From Spirochaetaceae bacterium (GTDB lineage: Bacteria > Spirochaetota > Spirochaetia > SZUA-6 > Bin103): 33,196 nt of DNA. The notes beneath the pieces are model-generated. The model saw only the letters and a list, made by a program, of their open reading frames with translations. It ran no database searches and had not been told where the DNA came from. The stretch covers positions 1 through 33,196 of the forward strand of contig JAPPNY010000266.1 in the NCBI GenBank assembly GCA_028818385.1. Reading direction: 5' to 3'. Both the position numbers and the translations under genes were made by a program. Below are positions 1-8,359 of the stretch, piece by piece; position 1 is the first letter of the stretch; the number at the start of each line of letters is the position of its first letter.

Positions 1-100
1 ACGGGTTACACCTTAGCCTACCCCTTGAGCTGTCCAACCGACCGGGACCACCTCAAATAGGAAAACCGAACACGAAGAGCTGAGACGGAAGTTCACAACG

Positions 101-331
101 TTGTGCGGACTGGGCTTCATCGATCTCTACATGCTACCGCCAGAAGGCCAAGGTCGATTCACCTACACCGGTTCGCAAGGAGAGATCAAGCTCACCAAAC
201 TTCAATACATGCTCGGTACAGTCAGCGTGGCAAAGTGCCTTCGCGGCGCACCGACTGTGGAGGTCGAATATCGGAGGCCGGGAGCGGGAAACGCCTGGTG
301 GGCACCGCTGGTCGCGCAGCTTGATGACTGA
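101..331 (+). CDS. Small hypothetical protein, possibly a gene remnant
   Basis: An open frame of 76 residues begins at a TTG. The same frame is open back to a stop at 26-28, so the protein could start earlier at a non-standard codon. The product has no family I recognise. It contains a plausible globular stretch (GLGFIDLYMLPPEGQGRF) and ends in VAQLDD. No good ribosome binding site precedes the TTG. The local sequence is less G+C-rich than the genes that follow, which fits a horizontally acquired or decaying fragment. The rest of positions 1-427 shows nothing else I can support, apart from the strong Shine-Dalgarno sequence that serves the next gene. Confidence 0.25.
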   Translation: MCGLGFIDLYMLPPEGQGRFTYTGSQGEIKLTKLQYMLGTVSVAKCLRGAPTVEVEYRRPGAGNAWWAPLVAQLDD

Positions 332-427
332 CGTGCGGCTCGCGGGAAGGGTCACGGACCATTTCTCCTGTTTGACCGCGCGGCCCAAATCACCGAGCAT
401 TGCTGACTCGCAAGGAGGTTACGATCC

Positions 428-1462
428 ATGAGCACACGGATCAGGGTCGGCGTCGTGGGCGCCGGCGCCAACACGCGCCACCTGCACATCCCGCGCCTGC
501 AGGCGATCGACGGGGTCGAGGTGGTCAGCGTCTGCAACCGGTCGCACGCTTCCGGCGCGCGGGTGGCGGAGGAGTTCGGCATCCCGCAGGTGCTGACGAC
601 GTGGCGGGAGGTGGTCGACTCCGACGTCGACGCGGTCGTGATCGGCACGTGGCCGTACCTGCACGAGCAGGTGACGGTCGCCGCGTTGAACGCGGGCAAG
701 CACGTGCTGTGCGAGGCGCGCATGGCGCGCGACGCCGCGGAGGCGCGCCGGATGCTCGCGGCGTCGCGGGCGCATCCGGACCTGGTGGCGCAGATCGTGC
801 CGTCGCCGATGACGGTGCGGGTGGACCGCACCATCCAGCGGCTGATGGCCGAGGGAGTGCTGGGCGAGCTGCTGGTCGTCGACGCGCGCGTCTCCACCGG
901 CTTCCTGGACCGGGACGCGCCGCTGCACTGGCGCCAGGACACCGACCTGTCGGGCCGCAACATCATGACCATGGGCATCTGGTACGAGGCGATGATGCGC
1001 TGGGTGGGGACGGCCCGCCGCCTGTCGGCGATGGGCAGGACGTTCGTGACGCGCCGGCGCGATGCATCGGGCGTGCTGCGCGATGCGCTGGTCCCCGAGC
1101 ACATCGACATCACGGCGGAGCTGCACTGCGGTGCGCAGCTCCACCTGCAGGTGTCGGCGGTGATGGGGCTGACCGGCGGTTCCCAGATCCACCTGTGCGG
1201 ATCGGCCGGCACGATCCGCTTCGACAGCGACACCGATACGGTGTGGGCCGGACGCAACGGCGACGACGCGCTGGCCGAGATGGAGGTGCGCCCCGAGGAG
1301 GAGCAGTCCTGGCGGGTGGAGGACGAGTTCGTCGGCGCCATCCGCGGCGAGGAGGAGATCGTGCTGACGCCGTTCAAGATCGGCCTGCAGTACATGGAGT
1401 TCACCGACGCCGTCGGCCACAGCCTGAGCACCGGCCGCGTGGTCACGGTCGAGCCGGCGTAG
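428..1462 (+). CDS. Gfo/Idh/MocA-fold protein lacking catalytic residues
   Basis: A 344-residue protein with an N-terminal Rossmann fold (GVVGAGANTRHLHIP, residues 8-22) and the alpha/beta C-terminal domain of Gfo/Idh/MocA sugar oxidoreductases. The start is secure: AAGGAGGT at 411-418 precedes the ATG by nine bases. In this family the strand after the Rossmann core normally reads EKP, whose lysine contacts the cofactor and substrate. Here it reads EARMA (residues 96-100). The usual GxHxxD catalytic motif is replaced by GIWYEA (183-188). The nucleotide fold is therefore visible but both active-site motifs are gone. It may be a divergent subfamily with other chemistry or a non-catalytic binding protein. 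It heads the run of plus-strand catabolic genes. The family assignment is firm; the function is open. Confidence 0.9.
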   Translation: MSTRIRVGVVGAGANTRHLHIPRLQAIDGVEVVSVCNRSHASGARVAEEFGIPQVLTTWREVVDSDVDAVVIGTWPYLHEQVTVAALNAGKHVLCEARMARDAAEARRMLAASRAHPDLVAQIVPSPMTVRVDRTIQRLMAEGVLGELLVVDARVSTGFLDRDAPLHWRQDTDLSGRNIMTMGIWYEAMMRWVGTARRLSAMGRTFVTRRRDASGVLRDALVPEHIDITAELHCGAQLHLQVSAVMGLTGGSQIHLCGSAGTIRFDSDTDTVWAGRNGDDALAEMEVRPEEEQSWRVEDEFVGAIRGEEEIVLTPFKIGLQYMEFTDAVGHSLSTGRVVTVEPA

Positions 1463-1474
1463 GACGGCGCGGAG

Positions 1475-1669
1475 GTGGAGATCGAACGGCAGCCCGCGGG
1501 CGACGCCGTTCGTGTCGCTCCGTCGGATGGTCACGCCGCTCGTGGTCTGCCGGTCGAAGAACGGCTGCGGCTGTTCGACGCCGCTACGGAGCGGCAGCGC
1601 CTCCACGAGTCCGGTCAGCTCGCGCCCTCGCGCGATTGGACCCGAGCGGATCTGTACACGCGTGGCTGA
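1475..1669 (+). CDS. Possible short remnant ORF, unrecognised
   Basis: A 64-residue frame from a GTG lies in the 249-base gap between the oxidoreductase and the permease. Its C-terminal half (EERLRLFDAATERQRLHESG, then a WTRADLYTRG tail) looks like genuine protein: charged, amphipathic, and with a short basic tail of the kind seen in small antitoxin-like proteins. The N-terminal part does not resemble a DNA-binding fold, and no well-spaced ribosome binding site is present. No toxin gene is adjacent. It could be the tail of a decayed antitoxin or chance coding in G+C-rich DNA. Confidence 0.25.
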   Translation: MEIERQPAGDAVRVAPSDGHAARGLPVEERLRLFDAATERQRLHESGQLAPSRDWTRADLYTRG

Positions 1670-1711
1670 CCCGATGGGCACCGTCGCCCACGATCCGTTT
1701 CGGTAACCGCC

Positions 1712-2485
1712 GTGGAACTACCCGAGCTCGCGCTGGTGCTGGTGGTCGGCGTCGCCGGCGGCTTCCTGAACACGGTGGCCGGCGGCGGCAGCGCGCTCAC
1801 CATGCCGGTGCTGATCTTCCTGGGCATGCCCTCCAGCGTCGCCAACGGCACGGTGCGGGTGGCGATCATGCTGCAGAACATCACGGCCGTCGCCGGATTC
1901 CGCAGCAAGGGCCACTTCGAGCCGGCGCTCGCGCTGCAGCTCGGGCTGCCGGCGCTGGCCGGCGCGGTGCTCGGCTCGCGCATCGCCGTGGACGTGCCGG
2001 ACGGCGTGTTCAACGCCGTGTTGGCCGGGGTCATGGTGCTGGTGCTGGTATCGATCTTCGTCAAGCCCAAGCCGGCCGAGGGACAGGGCACGGTGGAGCC
2101 GCCGGCCGGCTCGCGCCGCCTCCTGCTGATGGCGATCTTCTTCGCCATCGGCGTGTACGGGGGCTTCATCCAGGCGGGGGTGGGCTTCCTGATCATGAGC
2201 TCCCTGATCTTCCTGACCGGCTACGACCTGGTGCGCATCAACGCCGTCAAGGTGGCGGTGATCCTGATCTTCACGGTGTCGGCGCTGACCGTGTTCCTGC
2301 TCAACGGCAAGGTCGAGTGGGGACCCGGCCTGACGCTGGCCGCCGGCAACGCCGCGGGAGCCTGGATCGGCGCCCGGTTCTCGGTGGTCGGCGGCGAGCG
2401 CTGGATCCGGGCGATCCTGGTCGTCGCCGTGGTGGTGATGGCGGTACGGGTCTCGGGGCTGCTGGAGGTGATCGGCATCCTCTGA
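1712..2485 (+). CDS. Sulfite exporter TauE/SafE family permease
   Basis: A 257-residue, almost wholly hydrophobic inner-membrane protein with about eight transmembrane segments, the usual size for TauE/SafE (DUF81) permeases. The two family repeats are marked by glycine-rich motifs: GGFLNTVAGGGSALTMP near residues 16-32, and GGFIQAGVGFLIMSS at the start of the second half. A hydrophilic loop (KPKPAEGQGTVEPP) separates the halves. Family members export sulfite, sulfoacetate or other small organic anions, sometimes sugar-acid products. The substrate cannot be read from sequence, but position in a sugar-acid style gene run suggests an organic acid. The GTG start is chosen because the first helix follows directly. 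Confidence 0.88.
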   Translation: MELPELALVLVVGVAGGFLNTVAGGGSALTMPVLIFLGMPSSVANGTVRVAIMLQNITAVAGFRSKGHFEPALALQLGLPALAGAVLGSRIAVDVPDGVFNAVLAGVMVLVLVSIFVKPKPAEGQGTVEPPAGSRRLLLMAIFFAIGVYGGFIQAGVGFLIMSSLIFLTGYDLVRINAVKVAVILIFTVSALTVFLLNGKVEWGPGLTLAAGNAAGAWIGARFSVVGGERWIRAILVVAVVVMAVRVSGLLEVIGIL

Positions 2486-2522
2486 GCGTGCCCCCGGCCC
2501 CGCCGTGCGGTATGGTCTGGGC

Positions 2523-3302
2523 ATGCCTGTGACCGAGAATGCCGTCGTGCGCAAGCTGGCGGCCGGCGAGGTGCCGATCGGGGCGCTCGCCACCGACAAC
2601 ACCCACGAATCGCACATCGAGGTGCTGCAGAACGCCGGCTACGACTTCCTGATGCTCGACGCCGAGCACGGCGAGTATCCACCGGACCGCCTCGCCGCCA
2701 TCTGCCGGGTCGGCCGGCTGGCCGGCTTTGCCGTGATCATGCGCACGTTCTGCACGTACGAGCACGTGCGCCTGGCGCTCGACTACGGCTCGCTCGGGGC
2801 CATCATGCCGATGGTCGACACCGCCGAGCAGGTCGACACGCTGCGCCGCGCCGCCTTCCTGCCGCCGGTCGGCGAGCGCGGCCCGGGCGGCCCCGGCAAC
2901 CGCCACGTGAGCGACTTCCGCCGCGAGACCTGGGCCGAGCTGGAGGAGCAGCTCGCGCTGATCCCCATGATCGAGACGCCGCGCGCGGTCGACGACCCGT
3001 CCGTGTTCGACCGGCCGTGGGTGACCGCCTGCCTGGTCGGCCCGTACGACCTGGCCATGTCGCACGGCATCGCCCTGGCCGACTTCTACCGCCCGGGCGG
3101 CCCGCACGAGGCGGTCATCCGCCGGGCTATCGAGGGCTGCGCGCGCGTGGGCAAGCCGTGCGGGACGGTGGTCCCCGACGGCGAGAGCGCGGCGCGCTGG
3201 ATCGAGATGGGCGCCAGGCTGATCATCTGCGGCGAGTTGAACGGCATGCTGGCCCAGGTCGCGCGCCGCAACGTCGACGCCATCAGGGAGGCAACGGGCT
3301 GA
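2523..3302 (+). CDS. HpcH/HpaI family aldolase (class II, pyruvate type)
   Basis: A 259-residue TIM-barrel aldolase that cleaves 2-keto-3-deoxy acids into pyruvate and an aldehyde, or runs the reverse reaction, using a divalent metal. The active site is complete: DAEHG with the catalytic histidine at 49, Arg74 in IMRTF, metal ligand Glu151 in PMIETPRA, and metal ligand Asp176 in VGPYDLAMS. The ATG at 2523 is preferred over an in-frame GTG six codons upstream because it gives the normal N-terminus. Downstream are an MetE-like gene and rhaM. A role like RhmA (2-keto-3-deoxy-L-rhamnonate aldolase) is plausible because rhaM sits two genes on, but this is inference. Family confidence is high; substrate confidence is low. 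Confidence 0.9.
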   Translation: MPVTENAVVRKLAAGEVPIGALATDNTHESHIEVLQNAGYDFLMLDAEHGEYPPDRLAAICRVGRLAGFAVIMRTFCTYEHVRLALDYGSLGAIMPMVDTAEQVDTLRRAAFLPPVGERGPGGPGNRHVSDFRRETWAELEEQLALIPMIETPRAVDDPSVFDRPWVTACLVGPYDLAMSHGIALADFYRPGGPHEAVIRRAIEGCARVGKPCGTVVPDGESAARWIEMGARLIICGELNGMLAQVARRNVDAIREATG

Positions 3303-3304
3303 CC

Positions 3305-4336
3305 GTGGCCGACCGGCCGCTCTATCCGACCGAGATGATCGGCAGCTATGCGCTGCCGAGCTGGCTGATCGCGCTGGAGGAGCGCGCCGCGTCCGCCGGG
3401 GACCTGGGTGAGGCCGACATCGCCGAGGCGCTCGACGACGCGGTCAACGTGGCGCTGTTCGATCAGGAGCACGCCGGCGTCGACGTGGTCACCGACGGAG
3501 AGATGCGGCGCCGCGACTTCATCCAGGGCTTCTACGGCCGCCTTACCGGCCTGATGCAGCTCCGCCCCGCGCGCCGGCTCGGCGCCGCCGGCTACGACCA
3601 GAATCCGCGCTACCGGGTCGAGGGGCCGGTGCGCGCCGCCGAGGGGCTGGGCATCGTCGACGAGGTCGCGTACCTGCGCCGCCACACGGCGCGGCCGATC
3701 AAGGCGTGCGTGCCGGGACCGGTGACGCTGTCGCTGCCGCTGCTGCTGCCCGATGGCGGGACCAGCCGCGATGCGGTGCTGGCCGACATGATCGACATCG
3801 TCAATGCCGAGATGCGGGCGCTGGTCGCGGCCGGTGCCACGTACCTGCAGATCGACGAGCCGCGCTACGCCACCAGTCACGCCGCCGGGTCCGAGCTGGT
3901 CGACGTGCTCAATGCGACCCGCGACGGTGTCGAGGCACGCATCGGCGTGCACCTGTGTTTCGGCAACTTCAGGGGCCGCTCGCGCGACCGGCGCGACTAC
4001 CGTTACCTGTTCCCGGCGCTCACGCGGGCGCGCTGCGACCAGCTCAACTTCGAGTTCGCCAACCGCGAGCAGGCGCAGCTCGAGTTGCTGGCCGGGGTGC
4101 CGGAGCCGATCGACGTCGGCGTCGGCGTGGTCGACGTGAAGTCCTACTTCGTCGAGGACGCCGAGGAAGTGGCCGCCGCCCTGGAGCAGGCGGCGCGCCA
4201 CGTGGATGCCGCGCGCATCGTCGCGGTGCCGGACTGCGGCTTCAACCACTGCCCCCGGCATATCGCCCGCGCCAAGCTGCAGGCGCTGACCGCCGGGGCT
4301 CGACTGGCGCGGCAGCGCAGAGGAGGAGAGACATGA
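3305..4336 (+). CDS. Cobalamin-independent methionine synthase (MetE C-domain) family protein
   Basis: A 343-residue single-domain member of the MetE C-terminal/UROD-like barrel family, less than half the length of true MetE because the N-terminal domain is absent. Zinc ligands are visible: HLC at 216-218 (His and Cys), Glu250 in NFEFAN, and Cys311 in VPDCGFNH. The QIDEP motif (182-186) is also present, so a thiol methyl transfer or related zinc-thiolate reaction is expected. The methyl donor and acceptor are unknown. The GTG at 3305 starts two bases after the aldolase stop. The 3' end overlaps the next gene by ATGA, so translational coupling is likely. Such short MetE-like proteins often lie beside catabolic genes rather than methionine genes. 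Confidence 0.85.
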   Translation: MADRPLYPTEMIGSYALPSWLIALEERAASAGDLGEADIAEALDDAVNVALFDQEHAGVDVVTDGEMRRRDFIQGFYGRLTGLMQLRPARRLGAAGYDQNPRYRVEGPVRAAEGLGIVDEVAYLRRHTARPIKACVPGPVTLSLPLLLPDGGTSRDAVLADMIDIVNAEMRALVAAGATYLQIDEPRYATSHAAGSELVDVLNATRDGVEARIGVHLCFGNFRGRSRDRRDYRYLFPALTRARCDQLNFEFANREQAQLELLAGVPEPIDVGVGVVDVKSYFVEDAEEVAAALEQAARHVDAARIVAVPDCGFNHCPRHIARAKLQALTAGARLARQRRGGET

Positions 4337-4671
4337 AGCGCTACGGATTGATCGTCGGTCTGCGGGAAGAGAAGATCGAGGAGTACAACCGGCTGCATGC
4401 CGACGTGTGGCCGGACGTGCTGGACCGGATCCACCGGTCCAACATCCGCAACTACTCGATCTTCCTGCGCCGGTTGCCCGACGGCAAGCACTACCTGTTC
4501 TCGTACTTCGAGTACGTCGGCAGCGACTTCGCCGTCGACATGGCGGCGATGGCGGCCGATCCCAGGACGCAGGAGTGGTGGAAGATCACCGACCCCTGCC
4601 AGGAGCCGCTGCCGGACCGCGCCGAAGGCGAGTGGTGGGCCGCGGCCCAGGAGGTCTTCCACGTCGACTGA
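4333..4671 (+). CDS. rhaM: L-rhamnose mutarotase RhaM
   Basis: A 112-residue dimeric alpha/beta-barrel protein that interconverts the alpha and beta anomers of L-rhamnose. It matches Escherichia coli RhaM along its length: EEYNRLHADVWPDV with the active-site histidine at residue 22, NYSIFL in the second strand, the DPRTQEWWKITD segment, and the closing EVFHVD. The start is fixed by an ATGA overlap with the preceding stop and by AGGAGGAGA at 4321-4329. No rhamnose isomerase, kinase or transporter gene lies beside it. It may serve the non-phosphorylative rhamnonate route, or another 6-deoxyhexose or uronate. Confidence 0.93.
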   Translation: MKRYGLIVGLREEKIEEYNRLHADVWPDVLDRIHRSNIRNYSIFLRRLPDGKHYLFSYFEYVGSDFAVDMAAMAADPRTQEWWKITDPCQEPLPDRAEGEWWAAAQEVFHVD

Positions 4672-5425
4672 GCGCCACATCATCGCGCTTGGCGGCGGCG
4701 GGTTCGGACCGGGAGACCTGCTCGTCGAGCGCTACATCCTTGCGCAGGCGACGACCGATCGTCCGTCGATCGGTTTCATCCCCACCGCCACCGGCGACGC
4801 CGACTCCTACCTGGTCCGGTTCTACTCCGCTTGCGGGCGCCTGGACTGCAGGCCGTCGCACCTGTCGCTGTTCACGCGCACGCCCGACCTGCGCGAGTGG
4901 GTGTTCGGCCGGGACGTGATCTTCGTGGGCGGGGGCAACACCCGCAGCCTGCTCGGCGTCTGGCGCGAGTGGGGGCTGCACGAGGTCCTGCGGGAGGCGT
5001 GGCAGGCCGGCATCGTGCTGTCGGGGGTCAGCGCCGGGGCGATCTGCTGGTTCGAGCAGGGCAGCACCGACTCCTGGGCCGACCGGCTGCGGCCGCTCGA
5101 CTGCCTGGGCTTCCTGCCGGGAAGCTGCTGCCCGCACTACGACGCCGAGCCGGAGCGCCGGCCGACCCTGCACGCGATGCTGCGCGCCGGGGAGATCGTC
5201 CCCGGCATCGCCCTGGACGACGGCGCGGCCGCCCACTATGCCGGCACGGAGCTGCGCCGCGTGGTGACGGCGGGGCCCGCCGCGGGCGGCTACGCGCTCA
5301 GCCTCGCCGGCGGCGAGGTGTGCGAAGCACGGCTGCCGGCGTTGGACCTGAGCGCCGCGGACGCCGGGGGCGGCTACTCCGAGCCGCCCTCCAACTCTTC
5401 CGGCAGCAGCACGACCCGCACGTAG
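4661..5425 (+). CDS. Peptidase E (S51) family protein, apparent ACG start
   Basis: A 254-residue cytoplasmic serine peptidase of the PepE/cyanophycinase type. Visible are the N-terminal IIALGGGGFG strand-loop, IFVGGGNT (88-94), the nucleophile elbow SGVSAGAICW with Ser124, and His159 in CCPHYDAEP. No ATG, GTG or TTG exists in frame ahead of the first conserved strand. ACG at 4661 is followed by STERHIIALGGGG, and AGGAGGT at 4649-4655 gives six bases between AGGAGG and the start, so ACG is the best start. It overlaps the end of rhaM by eleven bases. The last 17 residues are low-complexity Ser/Thr and lie antisense to the M16 gene. PepE releases N-terminal aspartyl residues; other members act on isoaspartyl or cyanophycin bonds, so the substrate is uncertain. 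Confidence 0.85.
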   Translation, partial: TSTERHIIALGGGGFGPGDLLVERYILAQATTDRPSIGFIPTATGDADSYLVRFYSACGRLDCRPSHLSLFTRTPDLREWVFGRDVIFVGGGNTRSLLGVWREWGLHEVLREAWQAGIVLSGVSAGAICWFEQGSTDSWADRLRPLDCLGFLPGSCCPHYDAEPERRPTLHAMLRAGEIVPGIALDDGAAAHYAGTELRRVVTAGPAAGGYALSLAGGEVCEARLPALDLSAADAGGGYSEPPSNSSGSSTTRT

Positions 5426-8247
5426 CGTTCGCGGCTGAGGTAGCTTCGGGCCGCCTCCGTCACCTGATCAAGCGTGAGCGCGTCCAGGCGCTCGTCGAAC
5501 GCCTCGACCGCCTCGAACGGCTCACCGCGCTGCACCGCGCCCCGGATCTGGCCCAGCCAGAAGCCGTTGCGCCGGAGCTGCTCCTCGCGGCTGGAGCGCA
5601 GGATTTCCTTGGCCTTGTCCAGGTAGCTCTGCTCGGCGCCGTCCAAGGCCCAGTCCACGCCGATCAGCACCTCCTCGAACAGCTCGTCGGCCCGCTCCGG
5701 ATCGCTCGAGAACCAGACCGTGATCCGGTACTCGGCGTCGGGCAGGGCCGATGCCGAAGCGCCGATGCCGATGGAGTAGGTGCCCCCCAACTCCTCACGG
5801 ACCCGTTCGCGCAGGCGGATCTGCAGCATCTCGCCGAGGACCGACAGCTCCAGGGACGCCTCGCGGCTCCAGTCCATGTCGCCGGCGAAGGCGACGCGGG
5901 TGATCGAGCGCTCGTCGATTCCCTGCCGGACGATGCGTTCCTCTATCCCCGGCGGCGGGTCGATGCCCACGTCGCGCCAGGTCTCGACCCGGCCGGCTGC
6001 CGGCAGCGTGGCCAGGTAGGTGGCGGTCAGCGAGCGCAGCGCGTCCCACTCGAACGCGCCGACGACGATGAAGGTGAAGTCGCCGAGATCGGCGAACCGA
6101 TCGTGATAGATGGCGGTGGAACGCTCCAGGTTGAGCTCCTCCACCCACTCCACCGTGAACGGCCGGGTGCGGAAGTGGTCCTGGCTGATCGCGCTGCGGT
6201 AGGTGTCGGAGAACACCGCGTCCGGCTGCGACAGCCGGTTCTCGGCCTGGCTCCTCAGGTTGGACGAGTAGCTCTCGAAGTAGTCGGCGTCCAGGCGAGG
6301 GGCGGTCGCGTACAGGGTGACGAGCTGGAACAGCGTCTCCAGGTCGTCCGGGGAGGAGTCGCCGGTGAATCCCTCGAACAGCCCGCCGATGTACGGGGAC
6401 AGCGAGGCGGTGTTGCCGGCCAGCAGCTTCTCCAGCGCGACCACGTCATGCGCGCCGACGCCGGAGCCGCTCACCAGGGAGTCGGCGGTGAGGGCGGCCA
6501 CGTAGTCGGCGTCCTCCACCAGCGAGGTGCCGCCGGGGCTGGTCGCGGACAGCAGGACCTCGTCGTCCCGGAAGTCCGTCTGCTTGGCGATGACGGTGAC
6601 GCCGTTGGAGAGGGTCCAGCGCACGGCGTCCGCGGCGTCGATGGCCTCCTCGGCGACGATGGCGCCCGGCTCCGGGATCTCGGCCAGCAGTGGCTCGTCG
6701 CTGGTTTCGTCGGCATAGGCCGCGACCTCCAGGGACGGGGCGGCGGTGACCTTCGCGATCAGCTCGGCTTCGGTCTCCGGCCCCGCCGGTATGCCGTCCG
6801 GACCCGACAGCAACACCACCGCGTTGTGGATCCCGCGCCAGGGCTCTGCGATCCGGTTCACCTCCTCCACGGTGATCTCGGGCAGCATCTCGTGATACAG
6901 GACGTATTCCGCGTCGACCCCGGGGACCGGCTCGCCTTCCAGGAAGTGGCGCAGGTACTCCTCCGCCAGACGCTGTGACGGCCGCTGGTCCTTTTCGTGC
7001 CACGCACTCTCGATGGCGCGCAGCATGGTGGCCTTCTCGCGCTCCAGCTCGGTGGCCGTGAACCCGTGCTGGGCGGTCCGCTGCATCTCCTCGAGCAGCG
7101 TGTCCAGCCCGCGCGGGATGCGGTCCTTGTCCACGTAGGCGGCCATGTACAGGGTAGCGGCATCTCCCACCAGCAGGGACCTGCCGCTGCCGGCCGCGAG
7201 AAACGGCGGATCGGCCTCCCGGCTGCGTTCGTACAGCCGGGCGTTGAGCATGCCGCCGAACAGCCGGTCGACCAGCAGGCGCCGGTAGGCGGCGCGGTCG
7301 TGGCCGACCTGCGCCGGCACCTTGTGGTAGATCCACAGCGTGGTGAGGTTCACCTCGGGATCGGTCGACACGTTCACCCGCAGGTCCGCGTGCGGGGGAA
7401 CGGGAAACTGCGTGCGGTCGGTCGGCGGATCCGGCGGGTAGGCGCGCGGGAAGTCGGCCGCTCCCTCCGGCGGCGCCGCGAAGTGCTCGCGGATCAGGGC
7501 TTCCATCTCGTCCGGATCCAGGTCCCCCACCGCGACCACGGCCATCAGGTCGGGCCGGTACCAGCGCTCGTAGAAGGCGCGCAGGTCGTCGGCGGATGCG
7601 GTCTCGATGACCTCCTGCAGGCCGATCGGCAGCCGCACCGAGTACTGGGAGTCGCCGAACAGCACCGGAAACTGCTGGTCGCGGATGCGCTGGTCGGCGC
7701 CGCGGCCGAGCCGCCACTCCTCCAATACCACGCCGCGCTCCTTTTCCACCTCCTCCGGGTCCAGGGTGATGGCGTATGCCCATTCGCTCAGGATGTCGAA
7801 GCCCTGGGCGATCACGTCCGGCTCGGTGGGGAGCTCCAGGATGTAGACGGTCTCATCGAAGCTCGTGTAGCCGTTGATGTCGGGTCCGAAGGCGGAGCCG
7901 ATCGACTCCAGGTAGTCGATGATCTCGTTGCCGGCGAAGGAGGCGGTGCCGTTGAAGGCCATGTGCTCCAGGTAGTGGGCCAGGCCGCGCTCGGACTCCT
8001 CCTCCAGCACGGAGCCTGCGTTGACCCCCAACCGGAGCTGGATGCGCTCGGGCGGCTCCGGGTTGACCTTGATGTAGTAGGTCAGGCCGTTGTCCAGCGT
8101 GCCGCGGCGCACCTCCGGGTCGAACGGGATCTCGTCCTGCGGGTTCTGTGCCCACGCCGCCGGCAGCAGCGTGGCAAGGGCGGCGACCGCGGCGATCGTG
8201 ACCGTCAGCCGGCGGCACTGGTAAAGGCGGAGCAGTCTGGTCTTCAT
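5374..8247 (-). CDS. Exported M16 zinc metallopeptidase (PqqL-like insulinase family)
   Basis: A 957-residue periplasmic or secreted peptidase. The ATG at 8247 begins a clear Sec signal (MKTRLLRLYQCRRL, a hydrophobic core, then LPAAWAQ). The frame extends upstream, but those residues look non-coding. The inverted zinc motif is HYLEH at 91-95, with the distal glutamates in EKERGVVLEEW (170-178; Glu177 the likely third ligand). The protein holds two M16 halves in one chain, with the second, inactive half in the C-terminal part, and is about the length of E. coli PqqL. It degrades peptides in the envelope. Convergent with the peptidase E gene, it shares its last 52 bases with that gene. It is transcribed alone, divergently from the next gene. 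Confidence 0.93.
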   Translation of the reverse strand: MKTRLLRLYQCRRLTVTIAAVAALATLLPAAWAQNPQDEIPFDPEVRRGTLDNGLTYYIKVNPEPPERIQLRLGVNAGSVLEEESERGLAHYLEHMAFNGTASFAGNEIIDYLESIGSAFGPDINGYTSFDETVYILELPTEPDVIAQGFDILSEWAYAITLDPEEVEKERGVVLEEWRLGRGADQRIRDQQFPVLFGDSQYSVRLPIGLQEVIETASADDLRAFYERWYRPDLMAVVAVGDLDPDEMEALIREHFAAPPEGAADFPRAYPPDPPTDRTQFPVPPHADLRVNVSTDPEVNLTTLWIYHKVPAQVGHDRAAYRRLLVDRLFGGMLNARLYERSREADPPFLAAGSGRSLLVGDAATLYMAAYVDKDRIPRGLDTLLEEMQRTAQHGFTATELEREKATMLRAIESAWHEKDQRPSQRLAEEYLRHFLEGEPVPGVDAEYVLYHEMLPEITVEEVNRIAEPWRGIHNAVVLLSGPDGIPAGPETEAELIAKVTAAPSLEVAAYADETSDEPLLAEIPEPGAIVAEEAIDAADAVRWTLSNGVTVIAKQTDFRDDEVLLSATSPGGTSLVEDADYVAALTADSLVSGSGVGAHDVVALEKLLAGNTASLSPYIGGLFEGFTGDSSPDDLETLFQLVTLYATAPRLDADYFESYSSNLRSQAENRLSQPDAVFSDTYRSAISQDHFRTRPFTVEWVEELNLERSTAIYHDRFADLGDFTFIVVGAFEWDALRSLTATYLATLPAAGRVETWRDVGIDPPPGIEERIVRQGIDERSITRVAFAGDMDWSREASLELSVLGEMLQIRLRERVREELGGTYSIGIGASASALPDAEYRITVWFSSDPERADELFEEVLIGVDWALDGAEQSYLDKAKEILRSSREEQLRRNGFWLGQIRGAVQRGEPFEAVEAFDERLDALTLDQVTEAARSYLSRERYVRVVLLPEELEGGSE

Positions 8248-8359
8248 CGTGGACGGAAAGTACCGCTCCCCATGCCGATCGTCGAGGAATTCCGCAAGAG
8301 CCATCGAGCCGCGGCAGTCAGGTGATCGCCTCCGGGGTGCGTGGCATGCTGAGCGCACC

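Noticed and set aside
419..1681. 420-residue minus-strand open frame opposite the first oxidoreductase
   Set aside because: Rich in Arg, His, Asp, Ala and Val with no fold signature. This is the usual antisense shadow in G+C-rich DNA, and the plus-strand gene has a strong ribosome binding site.
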